A program made the position numbers and the translations under genes. Under the pieces are notes generated by a model that saw nothing but the letters and a program-made list of their open reading frames with translations, searched no databases and was not told the DNA's origin. 26,330 bases of DNA, from contig LADV01000227.1 in NCBI GenBank assembly GCA_000961805.1, positions 1-26,330 on the forward strand, in the 5' to 3' direction. Source of the DNA: Peptococcaceae bacterium BRH_c23. Lineage in GTDB: Bacteria; Bacillota_B; Desulfitobacteriia; Desulfitobacteriales; Desulfitobacteriaceae. Positions 8,134 to 16,517 of this stretch are shown piece after piece (within the stretch, counting starts at the first letter, position 1; each line of letters begins with the position of its first letter).

Positions 8134-8829
8134 ATGGCTGCTCAAAAGACTGTATCCAATTCTCCAAAGAAGCTTACAAAATTTAGCAAATCCTTAATAT
8201 GGGGATTGTCAATAAGCGTTTTACTTCTTGCTATATTTGCGAAATTAAGCAATGATCTTCTTTATCATGAACTTGAAACCTTCGATAGAGTTATCGGAGA
8301 ACTTATCAGAGGATTCGACACTCCATACTTGACAAGTGTTGCCATAATTATCACCCATTTAGGTTCAGCTTATATAGAGATTGGCTTGATGTTCATAGTA
8401 GGTGCTTTGTTGTGGTTTCGCTTAAATCATACATGGGAAACTGTTCTTCTGGCAATCAGCTTTGGTGGGGCTTGGTTACTAAATACTATTCTAAAAGAGC
8501 TATTTCATCGGGCTCGACCAGATATTGTACATCTTGTCAAAGCAGGTGGTTATAGTTTTCCAAGCGGTCATGCAATGGTTGCTACTGCCTTTTACGGCGT
8601 AATTGGTTATTTACTCTGGTTGCATCTCAGAAATCGATCTAAACCCTCATGGTATATTATTGTCCTCACATTTGCGCTTATTATCATGATTGGAATTAGC
8701 CGCATCTATCTTGGAGTGCATTTTGCCAGCGACGTGATCGCGGGATATGCCTCCGGAGGAGTATGGGCAATTGCCTGCATCATTGGTTTAAAAGAGATCC
8801 GAAAGTATAAAGAAAAAAGTTGTGCTTAA
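8134..8829 (+). CDS. PAP2-family membrane phosphatase
   Basis: A 231-residue integral membrane protein with about six helices and the full phosphatidic-acid-phosphatase type 2 active site. Motif 1 is K121...R128-P129 (KELFHRARP), motif 2 is P143-S-G-H146 and motif 3 is SR189-190...H196...D200. Members dephosphorylate undecaprenyl pyrophosphate or phosphatidate and related lipid phosphates; which one applies here is unknown. GGAG lies 10 bases before the ATG. It is on the same strand as the second molybdoenzyme pair and only 42 bases before it, so it may be cotranscribed, yet there is no obvious metabolic link. It separates the two paralogous molybdoenzyme loci. Confidence 0.93.
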   Translation: MAAQKTVSNSPKKLTKFSKSLIWGLSISVLLLAIFAKLSNDLLYHELETFDRVIGELIRGFDTPYLTSVAIIITHLGSAYIEIGLMFIVGALLWFRLNHTWETVLLAISFGGAWLLNTILKELFHRARPDIVHLVKAGGYSFPSGHAMVATAFYGVIGYLLWLHLRNRSKPSWYIIVLTFALIIMIGISRIYLGVHFASDVIAGYASGGVWAIACIIGLKEIRKYKEKSCA

Positions 8830-8871
8830 GTGAGTAACGAATGACCATTGCTAAGATATGGGGGATAAACT

Positions 8872-10962
8872 ATGGAATTTCATCAGACTATCTGCCCTCG
8901 TAACTGCTACGATACGTGTAGTATTATTAGCACTACCCGCAAGGGAGTCCTGATCTCTGTTGAAGGCAACCCCAAGCACGAATACACCTCAGGCAAACTT
9001 TGTCCGAAGGCTCTTGATGAAGTGAAAAAGGTTTATAGTCCTCAGCGCATCCGTTACCCCATGCGCCAAAGGAGTCGTTATAGTGGTTTTTGGGAGCGGA
9101 TTTCATGGGATGAGGCATTAACCCTGATCGCTGAGAAAATTCTTGACCTAAAAGATCAGTATGGCACCTCATTACCCCTCGCTTTGAATAAGTACTCTGG
9201 GAATTTCGGCATCTTACACAATGCCATGGAAGGCCTCTTCACAGGCATCGGAGCAACCACGAGAGCGGTCGGGTCGCCATGTTGGTCAGCAGGGGTCGAA
9301 GCTCAAACCCTAGATTTCGGGACGTTCTTTTGTTCGGATCCACTAGATATGGCTAAAGCTAAGCTAATATGGCTCTGGGGAATAAACCCGGCCTGGACAG
9401 CTGTTCACCAGATGCCGATTATTTTTGACGCCATCGATCACGGTGCAAAGGTGGTTTGTTTCGATACACATTTTAGTGCTACAGCCGCCCGCGCCCATCA
9501 GTATATACAGGTTCGCCCAGGAACAGATGGACTTCTAGCTCTAGGGTTCGCCAAGGTTCTTCTAGAAGAAAACCTTATAGATCCTAACCTGGAGTCCTAT
9601 ACGTTCGGGCACAAAGAATTCAACGACTATCTCCAAACAGAAATTTCCCTTGATTATTGTTCAGAAATTACCGAAGTTCCAATGTCGACCATTCGCGAAC
9701 TTGCCGTAGAATACGGTCAAACACATCCAGCCTGTATATGGGCAGGTTTTGGTTTACAACGTTATACCAACGGGGGACAAACCCTACGCGCTATTGATGC
9801 CTTGGGGGCACTTGCCGGACACCTTGGTGAACAAGGAGGGGGTGTTCAATACGCTCAATTCGAAACCTGCCGTTTTTCCGGGGCCATACAGAATCCATCC
9901 CACCCGATTAATAGTTCTTCCAACGCTGGTCAACCCACTCTAGACGGCCTAACTCTCAATCAAAAACAGACGGATCGACTCCTAAATATTAATCGATTTT
10001 CGGAGGAAGCTCTCATTTGCACCGATCCTCCTGTTAAAATGCTCTGGATTACCGGTAGAAACCCTCTATCCCAGGATGGTAATCTGCAGCAATGGAAAAA
10101 GCTCATCAGACAACTTGACCTACTGGTCGTGAGCGACCTCTTTCACTCCAAGTCCTCTGAAGCGGCCGATCTTTTTCTCCCGATCACGACTCATTATGAG
10201 CATTGGGATTTGAACGCCAGTTATTGGCATTATTGGGTAGGAGTCAATGAGCCTGCCATTCTCCCAGTTGGTGAATCTCGCTCTGATTTACAAATTGCGT
10301 GGGACGTTTCCCAACGATTAAATAATCTTGCACCTGGAAGTTGCACTTTCCCCACCTCTGGTGATGAAAAAGAAACTCTTCTGCGTGAACTCAATCCCCA
10401 AATGTTAGAACTACTGGATTTAGAAAATCCTGAAGACCTTCTCAAAGGACCCGTTCGGGCAAAGTTCCCTCGTACCGCCTGGGAAAATCGGACCTTCGCA
10501 ACTCCTTCAGGACGCTATGAATTTTTCTCCGCCCAAGCCGCAAACGTCCATCTTTCTCCACTTCCTATTTTTGTACCCCCTCTTTCTCCTTCCATCAATA
10601 CTCCGTTACGCCTTTTGACTCCGCATCATTTCTCGACTATCAACTCTCAAGCATATGCATTAGACACTCATAAAATTGAGCACATCTTACATCTTGCCCC
10701 AGAACTTGCCCAGCGTTATGATTTAGCCGCGGGTAACAAGGCACAAATTTGGAATGAGTTAGGTGTGTTAGAGGTGATCATTGAACCTGAAATTGGCATT
10801 TCAACAGATGTTGTAGTTATTTTCCAGGAACACATCGAAGGGAATGCTCCCCTGAATTGCTTGCTAGGATCCCCTTTAACGGATATGGGACAGTTTACCC
10901 TCGGAGCCCCAGGGTTAGCGCTTAATGAAACCTTTGTGAATTTGCGAAAAACCCTAGATTAA
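8872..10962 (+). CDS. Molybdopterin oxidoreductase catalytic subunit without Tat signal (paralogue)
   Basis: A 696-residue paralogue of the enzyme at 4325-6526, similar along its length: CPRNCYDTC, KYSGNFGI, TTRAVGSPCW and EPGSCTFPTSG-like segments are shared or near-identical. [4Fe-4S] ligands are C8, C12, C16 and C44; the likely Mo-ligand Cys is C137. Unlike its relative, it begins directly at the Fe-S domain. The ATG at 8872 has GGGGGAT just upstream, and there is no in-frame upstream start that could add a signal peptide, so it should be cytoplasmic. It is followed 17 bases later by its Fe-S subunit, and no anchor or chaperone gene follows. It may be a soluble reductase or dehydrogenase using a soluble electron carrier. 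The substrate is unknown. Confidence 0.92.
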   Translation: MEFHQTICPRNCYDTCSIISTTRKGVLISVEGNPKHEYTSGKLCPKALDEVKKVYSPQRIRYPMRQRSRYSGFWERISWDEALTLIAEKILDLKDQYGTSLPLALNKYSGNFGILHNAMEGLFTGIGATTRAVGSPCWSAGVEAQTLDFGTFFCSDPLDMAKAKLIWLWGINPAWTAVHQMPIIFDAIDHGAKVVCFDTHFSATAARAHQYIQVRPGTDGLLALGFAKVLLEENLIDPNLESYTFGHKEFNDYLQTEISLDYCSEITEVPMSTIRELAVEYGQTHPACIWAGFGLQRYTNGGQTLRAIDALGALAGHLGEQGGGVQYAQFETCRFSGAIQNPSHPINSSSNAGQPTLDGLTLNQKQTDRLLNINRFSEEALICTDPPVKMLWITGRNPLSQDGNLQQWKKLIRQLDLLVVSDLFHSKSSEAADLFLPITTHYEHWDLNASYWHYWVGVNEPAILPVGESRSDLQIAWDVSQRLNNLAPGSCTFPTSGDEKETLLRELNPQMLELLDLENPEDLLKGPVRAKFPRTAWENRTFATPSGRYEFFSAQAANVHLSPLPIFVPPLSPSINTPLRLLTPHHFSTINSQAYALDTHKIEHILHLAPELAQRYDLAAGNKAQIWNELGVLEVIIEPEIGISTDVVVIFQEHIEGNAPLNCLLGSPLTDMGQFTLGAPGLALNETFVNLRKTLD

Positions 10963-10979
10963 ATGGAGCGTGCATCTTT

Positions 10980-11552
10980 ATGGTTAAACAATTAGGTTTC
11001 TTACTGGATGTTAATCGGTGTCTTGGCTGCGGAGCCTGTGCCAAAGCCTGCCAGAATCAAAATCACTTGCCTCCCTCTCTTGGATGGCGTCGGATTCATA
11101 GGATGGAGAAACTCTCCACAGAGACTATTCAGAGGTTTTATTTATCCACTGCCTGCAATCATTGTGGTGATCCAGAATGCCAGCGGGTCTGCCCGTCTGG
11201 AGCCTATGCTAAACGCCGCGATGGTATTGTTTCGCATATTTCCGAAAAATGTACGGGCTGTAAATCCTGTGTGGCCTCTTGTCCCTTTGGAGCTCCCCAA
11301 ATCAATTCTCAGACGAATAAAGCCAGTAAATGCCAGCTCTGCTATGAACGATTAGATCGGGGAATGCCTCCTTTTTGTGTTCAAGCTTGCCTAACTGGGG
11401 CGCTTAGGCTCAAAGAAATGAAAGACATTCTAGAAAACCAACTATTACGGCTTACGGCCCCTGTTCCAAGCCTTCGCTTGACGCGCCCCTCTGTTTTTTA
11501 TAAACCGCCCAGAGCCACTAGAGTGTCAACCACCCCTTATACCAGATCATAG
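10980..11552 (+). CDS. Four-cluster ferredoxin subunit of the second molybdoenzyme
   Basis: A 190-residue protein with 16 cysteines at the same positions as the subunit at 6539-7105 (C14/17/20/24, C59/62/67/71, C91/94/97/101 and C118/121/133/137), so the two pairs arose by duplication. It would accept or donate electrons for the catalytic subunit just upstream (17-base gap, TGGAG before the ATG). The C-terminal tail is basic and proline-rich (YKPPRATRVSTTPYTRS). With no anchor gene, its electron partner is not encoded here. It ends at a terminator shared with the converging nrfA. Confidence 0.94.
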   Translation: MVKQLGFLLDVNRCLGCGACAKACQNQNHLPPSLGWRRIHRMEKLSTETIQRFYLSTACNHCGDPECQRVCPSGAYAKRRDGIVSHISEKCTGCKSCVASCPFGAPQINSQTNKASKCQLCYERLDRGMPPFCVQACLTGALRLKEMKDILENQLLRLTAPVPSLRLTRPSVFYKPPRATRVSTTPYTRS

Positions 11553-11560
11553 TGGGTAAG

Positions 11561-11608
11561 AAAAAGACTGGTCTTTGTACAAAATTACAAAAAAACCAGT
11601 CCTTTTTT
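11561..11608. terminator. Bidirectional terminator between converging operons
   Basis: GACTGGT (11566-11572) pairs with ACCAGTC (11595-11601), flanked by an A-rich left side and a T-run on the right (11603-11608). It can stop transcription from the left (Fe-S subunit) and, through the AAAAA at 11561-11565 read as T's, from nrfA on the right. Confidence 0.8.
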
Positions 11609-11641
11609 GTTATAATTTACAAACTTCTAACTGGAAAAGAG

Positions 11642-12907
11642 CTACTGGACAGTATTCATAGCTTGGGTCGCCTTTTGTGCAGCCTGGTGACCGAGGTCAA
11701 TAGCCTCACCAAGTACACGCAAAGCCTCTGTCGGATTATGGAAACCAGTACTGTTTTCTGAAGCGACGAAATCCCAACGGTAATTAGCATCTCTGTGCAA
11801 CTGACGGGCCTCTTCCAGAAGTTTTTGATCGGCCTTCGGATCATTAGTCGCTCTGGTCAAAACCTCGATAGCTGCAACAATCGCCTTTTCAGCCAGCATT
11901 TGAGTATTATACACCTTGTCCTGTCGATCGATAATTTGGTCTTTTAAATAACCTTCCGATTGTTTGTGGCAAGTTTGGCAAGACTGGGCAAGTGAATTGA
12001 GCGGACTTTCCCAATGATGAGAGGAAATCTTGCTCTGTCCCTGTTTGAGATATGGCATATGACAGTCGGCGCAAGCTACTCCATTGGCTGCATGAACACT
12101 ACTGGAGAACATTTCATACTCTGGATGGCGAATTTTTGCCATCGGAGTTTTCGTATTGGGCATCGTCCAATCCGAAAATTTCTCGTCGTTTTCATGCTTA
12201 AGCATCTGTTCAACTTTCAATCCGTTTTCCCAAGGAAAAACCACCTTGTTGGTTTTCTCTTCAAAATAATAGCTAACATGACACTGCCCACAAACCGCAC
12301 TCCTCATCTCTTGACGGCTGAGATTATTGGGATCCTTCCCCAAGGCTTTCAGCCCTTCAACTAAGGCAGGACGAGTAATAGTTAAGGCCATCGTTTGCGG
12401 ATTATGGCAATCCGCGCATGAGATCGAGTAATGCATTTTATCCTTCAATGAATCAAAGGAAGACGTATAATAGCTATCACCCATTTCAGCGATTAATCCC
12501 GGTACTTCCGGTCCTTTACAAGTCCAGCATGAGGCACTCGGTTTTTTCCGCTTCGTCTCTAAAACATCTTCGATGGAAAAACTATGGCCGCGTGGTTTTG
12601 TGTAATCTATGCCAAATCCATAACCGGCGAATAGGATTTTAAGCAGCGGATCCTTTTCCAGCCGATCAAACTTCGCTGATCCACCATATTTACTGTTTCC
12701 TTGTTTCATTTCCGAATTGGTGAGGTAGCTTGCATACTGATCTGGATAATACTTTCCCCAGACAGCTGGGTCAAGAGATCCATCCGGTATACTTTTGACC
12801 GCAAGGCTGGCAGCCGGAACAGATGGTTTAAGGCCATATCCAATGATCAGACCTAAACCTAGAACCAGCACCACTGTGACGGCAAAAATCCAAATATTTT
12901 TCTTCAT
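11642..12907 (-). CDS. nrfA: Ammonia-forming cytochrome c nitrite reductase, catalytic subunit
   Basis: A 421-residue pentaheme enzyme that reduces nitrite to ammonium with six electrons. An N-terminal hydrophobic segment (about 5-25) targets or anchors it outside the membrane. Heme sites are the active-site CWTCK (127-131, Lys-ligated as the family requires) and four CxxCH motifs at 164-168, 206-210, 279-283 and 310-314. Catalytic residues by alignment to E. coli are R106 (PRGH), Y213 and H261. The calcium-site residues differ: E. coli Glu215 is Ser212 here, and the KxQH motif is KIRH (258-261). That combination marks the calcium-free, arginine-containing subclass described for Geobacter lovleyi. 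AGGAGG precedes the ATG, and the gene starts 18 bases after nrfH. Confidence 0.96.
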   Translation of the reverse strand: MKKNIWIFAVTVVLVLGLGLIIGYGLKPSVPAASLAVKSIPDGSLDPAVWGKYYPDQYASYLTNSEMKQGNSKYGGSAKFDRLEKDPLLKILFAGYGFGIDYTKPRGHSFSIEDVLETKRKKPSASCWTCKGPEVPGLIAEMGDSYYTSSFDSLKDKMHYSISCADCHNPQTMALTITRPALVEGLKALGKDPNNLSRQEMRSAVCGQCHVSYYFEEKTNKVVFPWENGLKVEQMLKHENDEKFSDWTMPNTKTPMAKIRHPEYEMFSSSVHAANGVACADCHMPYLKQGQSKISSHHWESPLNSLAQSCQTCHKQSEGYLKDQIIDRQDKVYNTQMLAEKAIVAAIEVLTRATNDPKADQKLLEEARQLHRDANYRWDFVASENSTGFHNPTEALRVLGEAIDLGHQAAQKATQAMNTVQ

Positions 12908-12925
12908 ATTTTGAACCTCCTATTC

Positions 12926-13354
12926 TCATCTCCCATGGGGAATTGCTCTATGACATTCGAAACAGCGTTGAGCATCCGTCGTGGCTATAGTCTCAACCGT
13001 AGCACTATGGCAGCGAATACAATTTTTTTGAATAATACCCTTGGTCATGGTTGTTGTATGTAAAATTTCTGGAGGTCCCATCACATTGGAGTAGATATCC
13101 TTAGCGCCTGAATACCCTTTATAGGCAATCATTCTGACTACATTATCCTGAGGAATATGGCAATCCTTACAATTAACCTGTGGTGCTCGATGCGCAGTAT
13201 GAAAAGCCGTTTCACGATAGACTTTCATAACATGGCATTGGGTACAAAAATCATCGGTCGACGTATATTCTATAGCCTCCCAACCCGCTATGGGGATGAT
13301 CACAATTATTGCCCCCAATAGAAAAAGTGCTTTTAGAGACTTCCACTTGCCCAC
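12926..13354 (-). CDS. nrfH: Cytochrome c nitrite reductase membrane subunit (tetraheme quinol dehydrogenase)
   Basis: About 142 residues: one N-terminal transmembrane helix (ALFLLGAIIVIIPIAGW), then four CxxCH heme motifs (CTQCH, CKDCH, CIRCH, CFECH). The first continues as CTQCHVM, matching the CxxCHxM heme 1 site of NrfH. It oxidises menaquinol and feeds electrons to NrfA. GTG 13354 is chosen as start because GGAGG lies 8 bases upstream; an in-frame ATG at 13393 would add 13 residues but has no comparable site. The nrfH-nrfA order is the usual one. Confidence 0.93.
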   Translation of the reverse strand: MGKWKSLKALFLLGAIIVIIPIAGWEAIEYTSTDDFCTQCHVMKVYRETAFHTAHRAPQVNCKDCHIPQDNVVRMIAYKGYSGAKDIYSNVMGPPEILHTTTMTKGIIQKNCIRCHSATVETIATTDAQRCFECHRAIPHGR

Positions 13355-13776
13355 GTTCACCCTCCTCTCTTCGGTCCTAAGCGGGAATCCCATCCGCCCA
13401 ATTTGATCTCAAAACCCTTTCAACCCCCGCTTAAAAAGCATACTCCTGATGGAGTTAACAATTCCTTGTGTTCTTAGAATATTTAAAAATTATATCACAA
13501 CTATTCATATTATTTTCGAAAAAGACAGAAGGAAACCGAACCATTTAAGCATTCCTTAGAAACAACTCCCAAAATTCCATATTCCAAATAATGCTAAAAT
13601 TACCATTAATTTATGTTACTCTTTTTAGTAGATTAAGCATTTTCCTATAAGCTTATAAGCAAACTAAGAACGTAAAGTGAGTCAAGTGATTTATTAACTA
13701 GGGAGATGGTCAAATAGCACAAAACCAACATAATGATTAATTAGTTTTCCCTGAAGTATTAAAAGGAGGTCGAGAT
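13355..13776. promoter_or_regulatory. Intergenic region between divergent nrfH and the six-heme gene
   Basis: A 422-base AT-rich region carrying the control signals of both genes. It contains a likely extended -10 for nrfH (13489-13497) and a perfect 12-base palindrome, TATAAGCTTATA, at 13646-13657. No convincing FNR/CRP, NsrR or dehalobox-type site was identified by eye. An excellent AAAGGAGG sits just before the six-heme gene at about 13762-13769. Confidence 0.5.
13489..13497 (-). promoter_or_regulatory. Extended -10 promoter element for nrfHA
   Basis: On the reverse strand the sequence reads TGATATAAT, that is TG-N-TATAAT, a perfect extended -10. The -35 region at the usual distance is poor, as extended -10 promoters tolerate. 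Transcription would start near 13482, giving a leader of roughly 130 bases before the nrfH GTG. Confidence 0.4.
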
Positions 13777-14859
13777 ATGAACGCAAAGAATCCTCTCTTC
13801 GTATCAATTATATCCCTTGTATTATTAACGGCCTTAACCGCAGGGTGTAATAAAGCGCCGGCCCCAGCCCCCACTGTCCCGTTAAACGGGGCACAACCTA
13901 TCGACAACGTCGGTAACGTCGCCAAGATCGCCTATATAGGAGACAACGCCTGTAAACAATGCCACCCTCAGCCATTCGAGACCGTCCCTAAAACAAAACA
14001 TTTCTCAGCGTTCAAACCCCTATCTGATTATCCTTTGGACAAGCCCTTAACTTCAATTACAATATTTGATGCGGTTAACACCGAAAAACCGACTTCCACG
14101 ACGCTCGATTTATCCAAGGCGAAGGTCTATGGAGTCATGGTGGACAAATACATTATTGCAGAAATACCCGCCGCCGGATTTAAGGAGAAAATTTATCGCG
14201 TCGGTGCGCTTAAGAAAACCGACGACAAATGGACGGTCGAGGCTCCTAAAGAAAATGATATTGACAAAGATGGTAAGCCCGACTGGACTGCAGAAAAATT
14301 TACGTGTGGAAAATGTCATGCACCAGGCCTTGAAAATTCTTCCGACAATCTTAGTATATCCTGCGAATCGTGTCATGGCCCCGCTGGAAACCATGCAAGT
14401 GCCACTGACAAGAAGGGAACCTTGAGCCGTGAAACCGCCAGAACTTCATGCATGAATTGTCATAAGAGCGATCCGGCCAAAGACGCTCAAGGTAACTTTA
14501 CTGCGAACAACCACTATGGTACCCGTGACTTCTTTGCCAGTAAACATGCTCAGAGCTCACAATTAAATGGATGTCAGACTTGTCATAACCCCCATAAAGC
14601 CAATGCTAACGGCGCTACTCTTGTGGCGGATAAGCCGACAGAAATTTGCGCTAAATGTCATGCTGGAATAAACTTCGACCTCGATAAACTCATGTGGAAG
14701 AACCCAACTGATCCCCAAGGACATTTCACAAAAGATCACAGCTTCGGGGCCATAAAATATGAAGATCTTCAAGATGATCCAGCAACAAAGCCTGTCGAGA
14801 TTAAGAATCCGACTGTCATAGAGTTGATCAAGAAACTCTTACCAGAACTAGCAAAATAA
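13777..14859 (+). CDS. Six-heme c-type cytochrome lipoprotein
   Basis: A 360-residue exported cytochrome. A lipoprotein signal ends at LTAGC, so C24 would be lipidated and the protein tethered to the outer face of the membrane. A proline-rich linker follows. Six CxxCH motifs lie at 59-63, 177-181, 196-200, 225-229, 266-270 and 291-295. The first is separated from the rest by about 115 residues without heme that may form a beta-rich domain. A DxDxDGxxD calcium-loop motif (161-169) sits just before the second heme. It resembles cytochrome c554/NrfB-like carriers in a general way; no exact family is claimed. It is divergent from nrfHA, so it may exchange electrons with NrfHA or with the exported molybdoenzyme. 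Confidence 0.9.
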   Translation: MNAKNPLFVSIISLVLLTALTAGCNKAPAPAPTVPLNGAQPIDNVGNVAKIAYIGDNACKQCHPQPFETVPKTKHFSAFKPLSDYPLDKPLTSITIFDAVNTEKPTSTTLDLSKAKVYGVMVDKYIIAEIPAAGFKEKIYRVGALKKTDDKWTVEAPKENDIDKDGKPDWTAEKFTCGKCHAPGLENSSDNLSISCESCHGPAGNHASATDKKGTLSRETARTSCMNCHKSDPAKDAQGNFTANNHYGTRDFFASKHAQSSQLNGCQTCHNPHKANANGATLVADKPTEICAKCHAGINFDLDKLMWKNPTDPQGHFTKDHSFGAIKYEDLQDDPATKPVEIKNPTVIELIKKLLPELAK

Positions 14860-14908
14860 CTCTTTATTCCAATATAATAGACCATACGTTACCAACAATA
14901 CTAACCAA

Positions 14909-14953
14909 CGGGGTGGGTGATGCATATTTCATGCATTACCTGCCCTGTTTTTT
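14909..14953 (+). terminator. Intrinsic terminator after the six-heme gene
   Basis: CGGGGTGGGTGATGCAT (14909-14925) faces ATGCATTACCTGCCCTG (14931-14947). This is a 17-base stem, mostly Watson-Crick with a few wobble or mismatched pairs, closed by a 5-base loop and followed by TTTTTT. It lies 50 bases after the stop codon. Confidence 0.88.
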
Positions 14954-15048
14954 GAACAATTTTTTAGGGCTCACTCATCTTTGTAATTATTCTTTTAGTG
15001 ATCTTCCCATTCGATGTTAACTATGACGATCCATATTACATTCTTTTG

Positions 15049-15828
15049 TCAAATCTTCATCTGGATTCGGGAGTTGAAAAACGTTTTGTAGCCTAACTGT
15101 ACAAAAAGTAATACGGTCAACGAAACACTGCCAACAATCCCCAGCATCACAGCGATTTGATACTCGATCGCTACAACGGGCGAGGCCCCGCCAAGAATCT
15201 GACCGGTCATCATGCCCGGTAAAAAGACAATACCCATCCCGACCATGGAGTTGATGGTCGGCAGCATAGCGGCATCAAAGGCATTGTTCACAATCTGCTT
15301 AGAGGCCATTTTTGGTGTCGCTCCAAGAATCAAAGCTGCCTCCACAAGTTGTTTATTCGTCGTCATTCCTTCTACAAGCGTTTTAACGCCAAGGGAGATG
15401 CCCGTCATCGAATTGCCAATAATCATGCCTGCAATCGGAATCACATATCTTGGCTCGTACCAGGGTGACACCTGTAACACGACAAGAATAAAATAGATCA
15501 GACTGGCAAGGATGCCCACGGTCATGGAAAGGGCTATGATCTTTTTTATCTCAGCTGATAACGGTGATTTGGTCCGGTTAAAGATGTTATAGATGGCGAA
15601 GATGAGCATAATCGCGATTATCACCAGAGCATAAACGGGATGGCTATGTTCGAAGACATAAGCAAGTATGTAACCTACGAGTACCAGCTGAATCGTCATC
15701 CGCAAGGAAGAAATCAGGATTTCTTTCTCTCTCGGAATCCCTTTGAGCCTAACAATTACAATGAGTAAAAGAATAAAAATATAGGCCGCAGTCAATTGCC
15801 AAATCGACAAGTCGATGCTCCCTTGCAT
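15049..15828 (-). CDS. fetB: ABC transporter permease, FetB/YbbM family
   Basis: A 259-residue membrane protein with about seven helices. It matches the UPF0014/FetB family (PF03649) in the segments IPIAGMIIGNSMTG, EAALILGATPKMAS, LPTINSMVGMGIVFLPGMMTGQ and IEYQIAVMLG. In E. coli FetAB has been described as an iron exporter that helps under oxidative stress; the substrate here is inferred from family only. The start overlaps the fetA-like gene's ribosome-binding context: AAAGGAGG lies in the last codons of fetA, and only two bases separate the stop from this ATG. The permease and ATPase are therefore translated together. Confidence 0.92.
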   Translation of the reverse strand: MQGSIDLSIWQLTAAYIFILLLIVIVRLKGIPREKEILISSLRMTIQLVLVGYILAYVFEHSHPVYALVIIAIMLIFAIYNIFNRTKSPLSAEIKKIIALSMTVGILASLIYFILVVLQVSPWYEPRYVIPIAGMIIGNSMTGISLGVKTLVEGMTTNKQLVEAALILGATPKMASKQIVNNAFDAAMLPTINSMVGMGIVFLPGMMTGQILGGASPVVAIEYQIAVMLGIVGSVSLTVLLFVQLGYKTFFNSRIQMKI

Positions 15829-15830
15829 GG

Positions 15831-16469
15831 CTAGGCCTCCTTTGTTAGGACAATTTTACCTTTTTTGGTTTCAACGACATGCTCTGCAAAGGCTTGAACC
15901 ACAGCTTTAGAGTGGGTAACCATAAGCATGGTTTTCTTTAAATGCTTGACATGCTGGACCAATTGTTCCATCACAAATTGGGTTGTTTCTTCATCTAGGG
16001 CGGAGGAGGGCTCATCCAAAAGGAAAACTTGAGGTTCCAGCAGCAGTACTCTAGCCAGAGCTAAGCGTTGTTTTTCCCCTCCAGATAATGAATTAGAGTC
16101 TTGTGATAGATCTTTATGAAATCGAACGATTTCCAATGCGTCCTGCAGTTGACTATCCTCTACGGGCGGCTTTTCGCAAAACTTAAATCCGATCAATAAG
16201 TTATCCCTTACAGTTCCCTCAAAAATTGCCGGAGACTGAGAAAGCATCATGACTTTCCGCCTTAATTCAATTGGATTCCACAGAGATAGTGGAGTTTTCT
16301 GAAAGCAGATTTCCCCTTCGTCATAGCTAATTAAATGATTTAATAGCCTTAACAGGGTAGTTTTGCCGCTTCCACTTTCCCCTACGATGCAGGTGATCCT
16401 CTGCTCAGGAATATCCAGTTCATTAATATCTAAAATATCCTTGTATTTCACTCCGCGTAGCGTAAACAT
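15831..16469 (-). CDS. fetA: ABC transporter ATP-binding protein, FetA/YbbL type
   Basis: A 212-residue ATPase that powers the adjacent FetB-like permease. It has Walker A GESGSGKTT (30-38), a Q-loop (MLSQSP), signature LSGGEKQR, Walker B VFLLDEPSSALDE and a switch histidine in THS. ATG 16469 is chosen over an upstream in-frame GTG (16481) because GGAAG has workable spacing only to the ATG. A histidine-kinase gene ends 48 bases upstream on the same strand and may be in the same transcript. Confidence 0.93.
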   Translation of the reverse strand: MFTLRGVKYKDILDINELDIPEQRITCIVGESGSGKTTLLRLLNHLISYDEGEICFQKTPLSLWNPIELRRKVMMLSQSPAIFEGTVRDNLLIGFKFCEKPPVEDSQLQDALEIVRFHKDLSQDSNSLSGGEKQRLALARVLLLEPQVFLLDEPSSALDEETTQFVMEQLVQHVKHLKKTMLMVTHSKAVVQAFAEHVVETKKGKIVLTKEA

Positions 16470-16517
16470 CCGCGCAACCACTTCCTTACTGTCACTATTC
16501 TTCTATTTCTTTGATAT

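Noticed and set aside
13646..13657. Palindrome TATAAGCTTATA as a regulator-binding site
   Set aside because: It does not match FNR, CRP, NsrR or dehalobox patterns, and AT-rich palindromes of this size are common in such a region. Kept only as a note in the intergenic entry.
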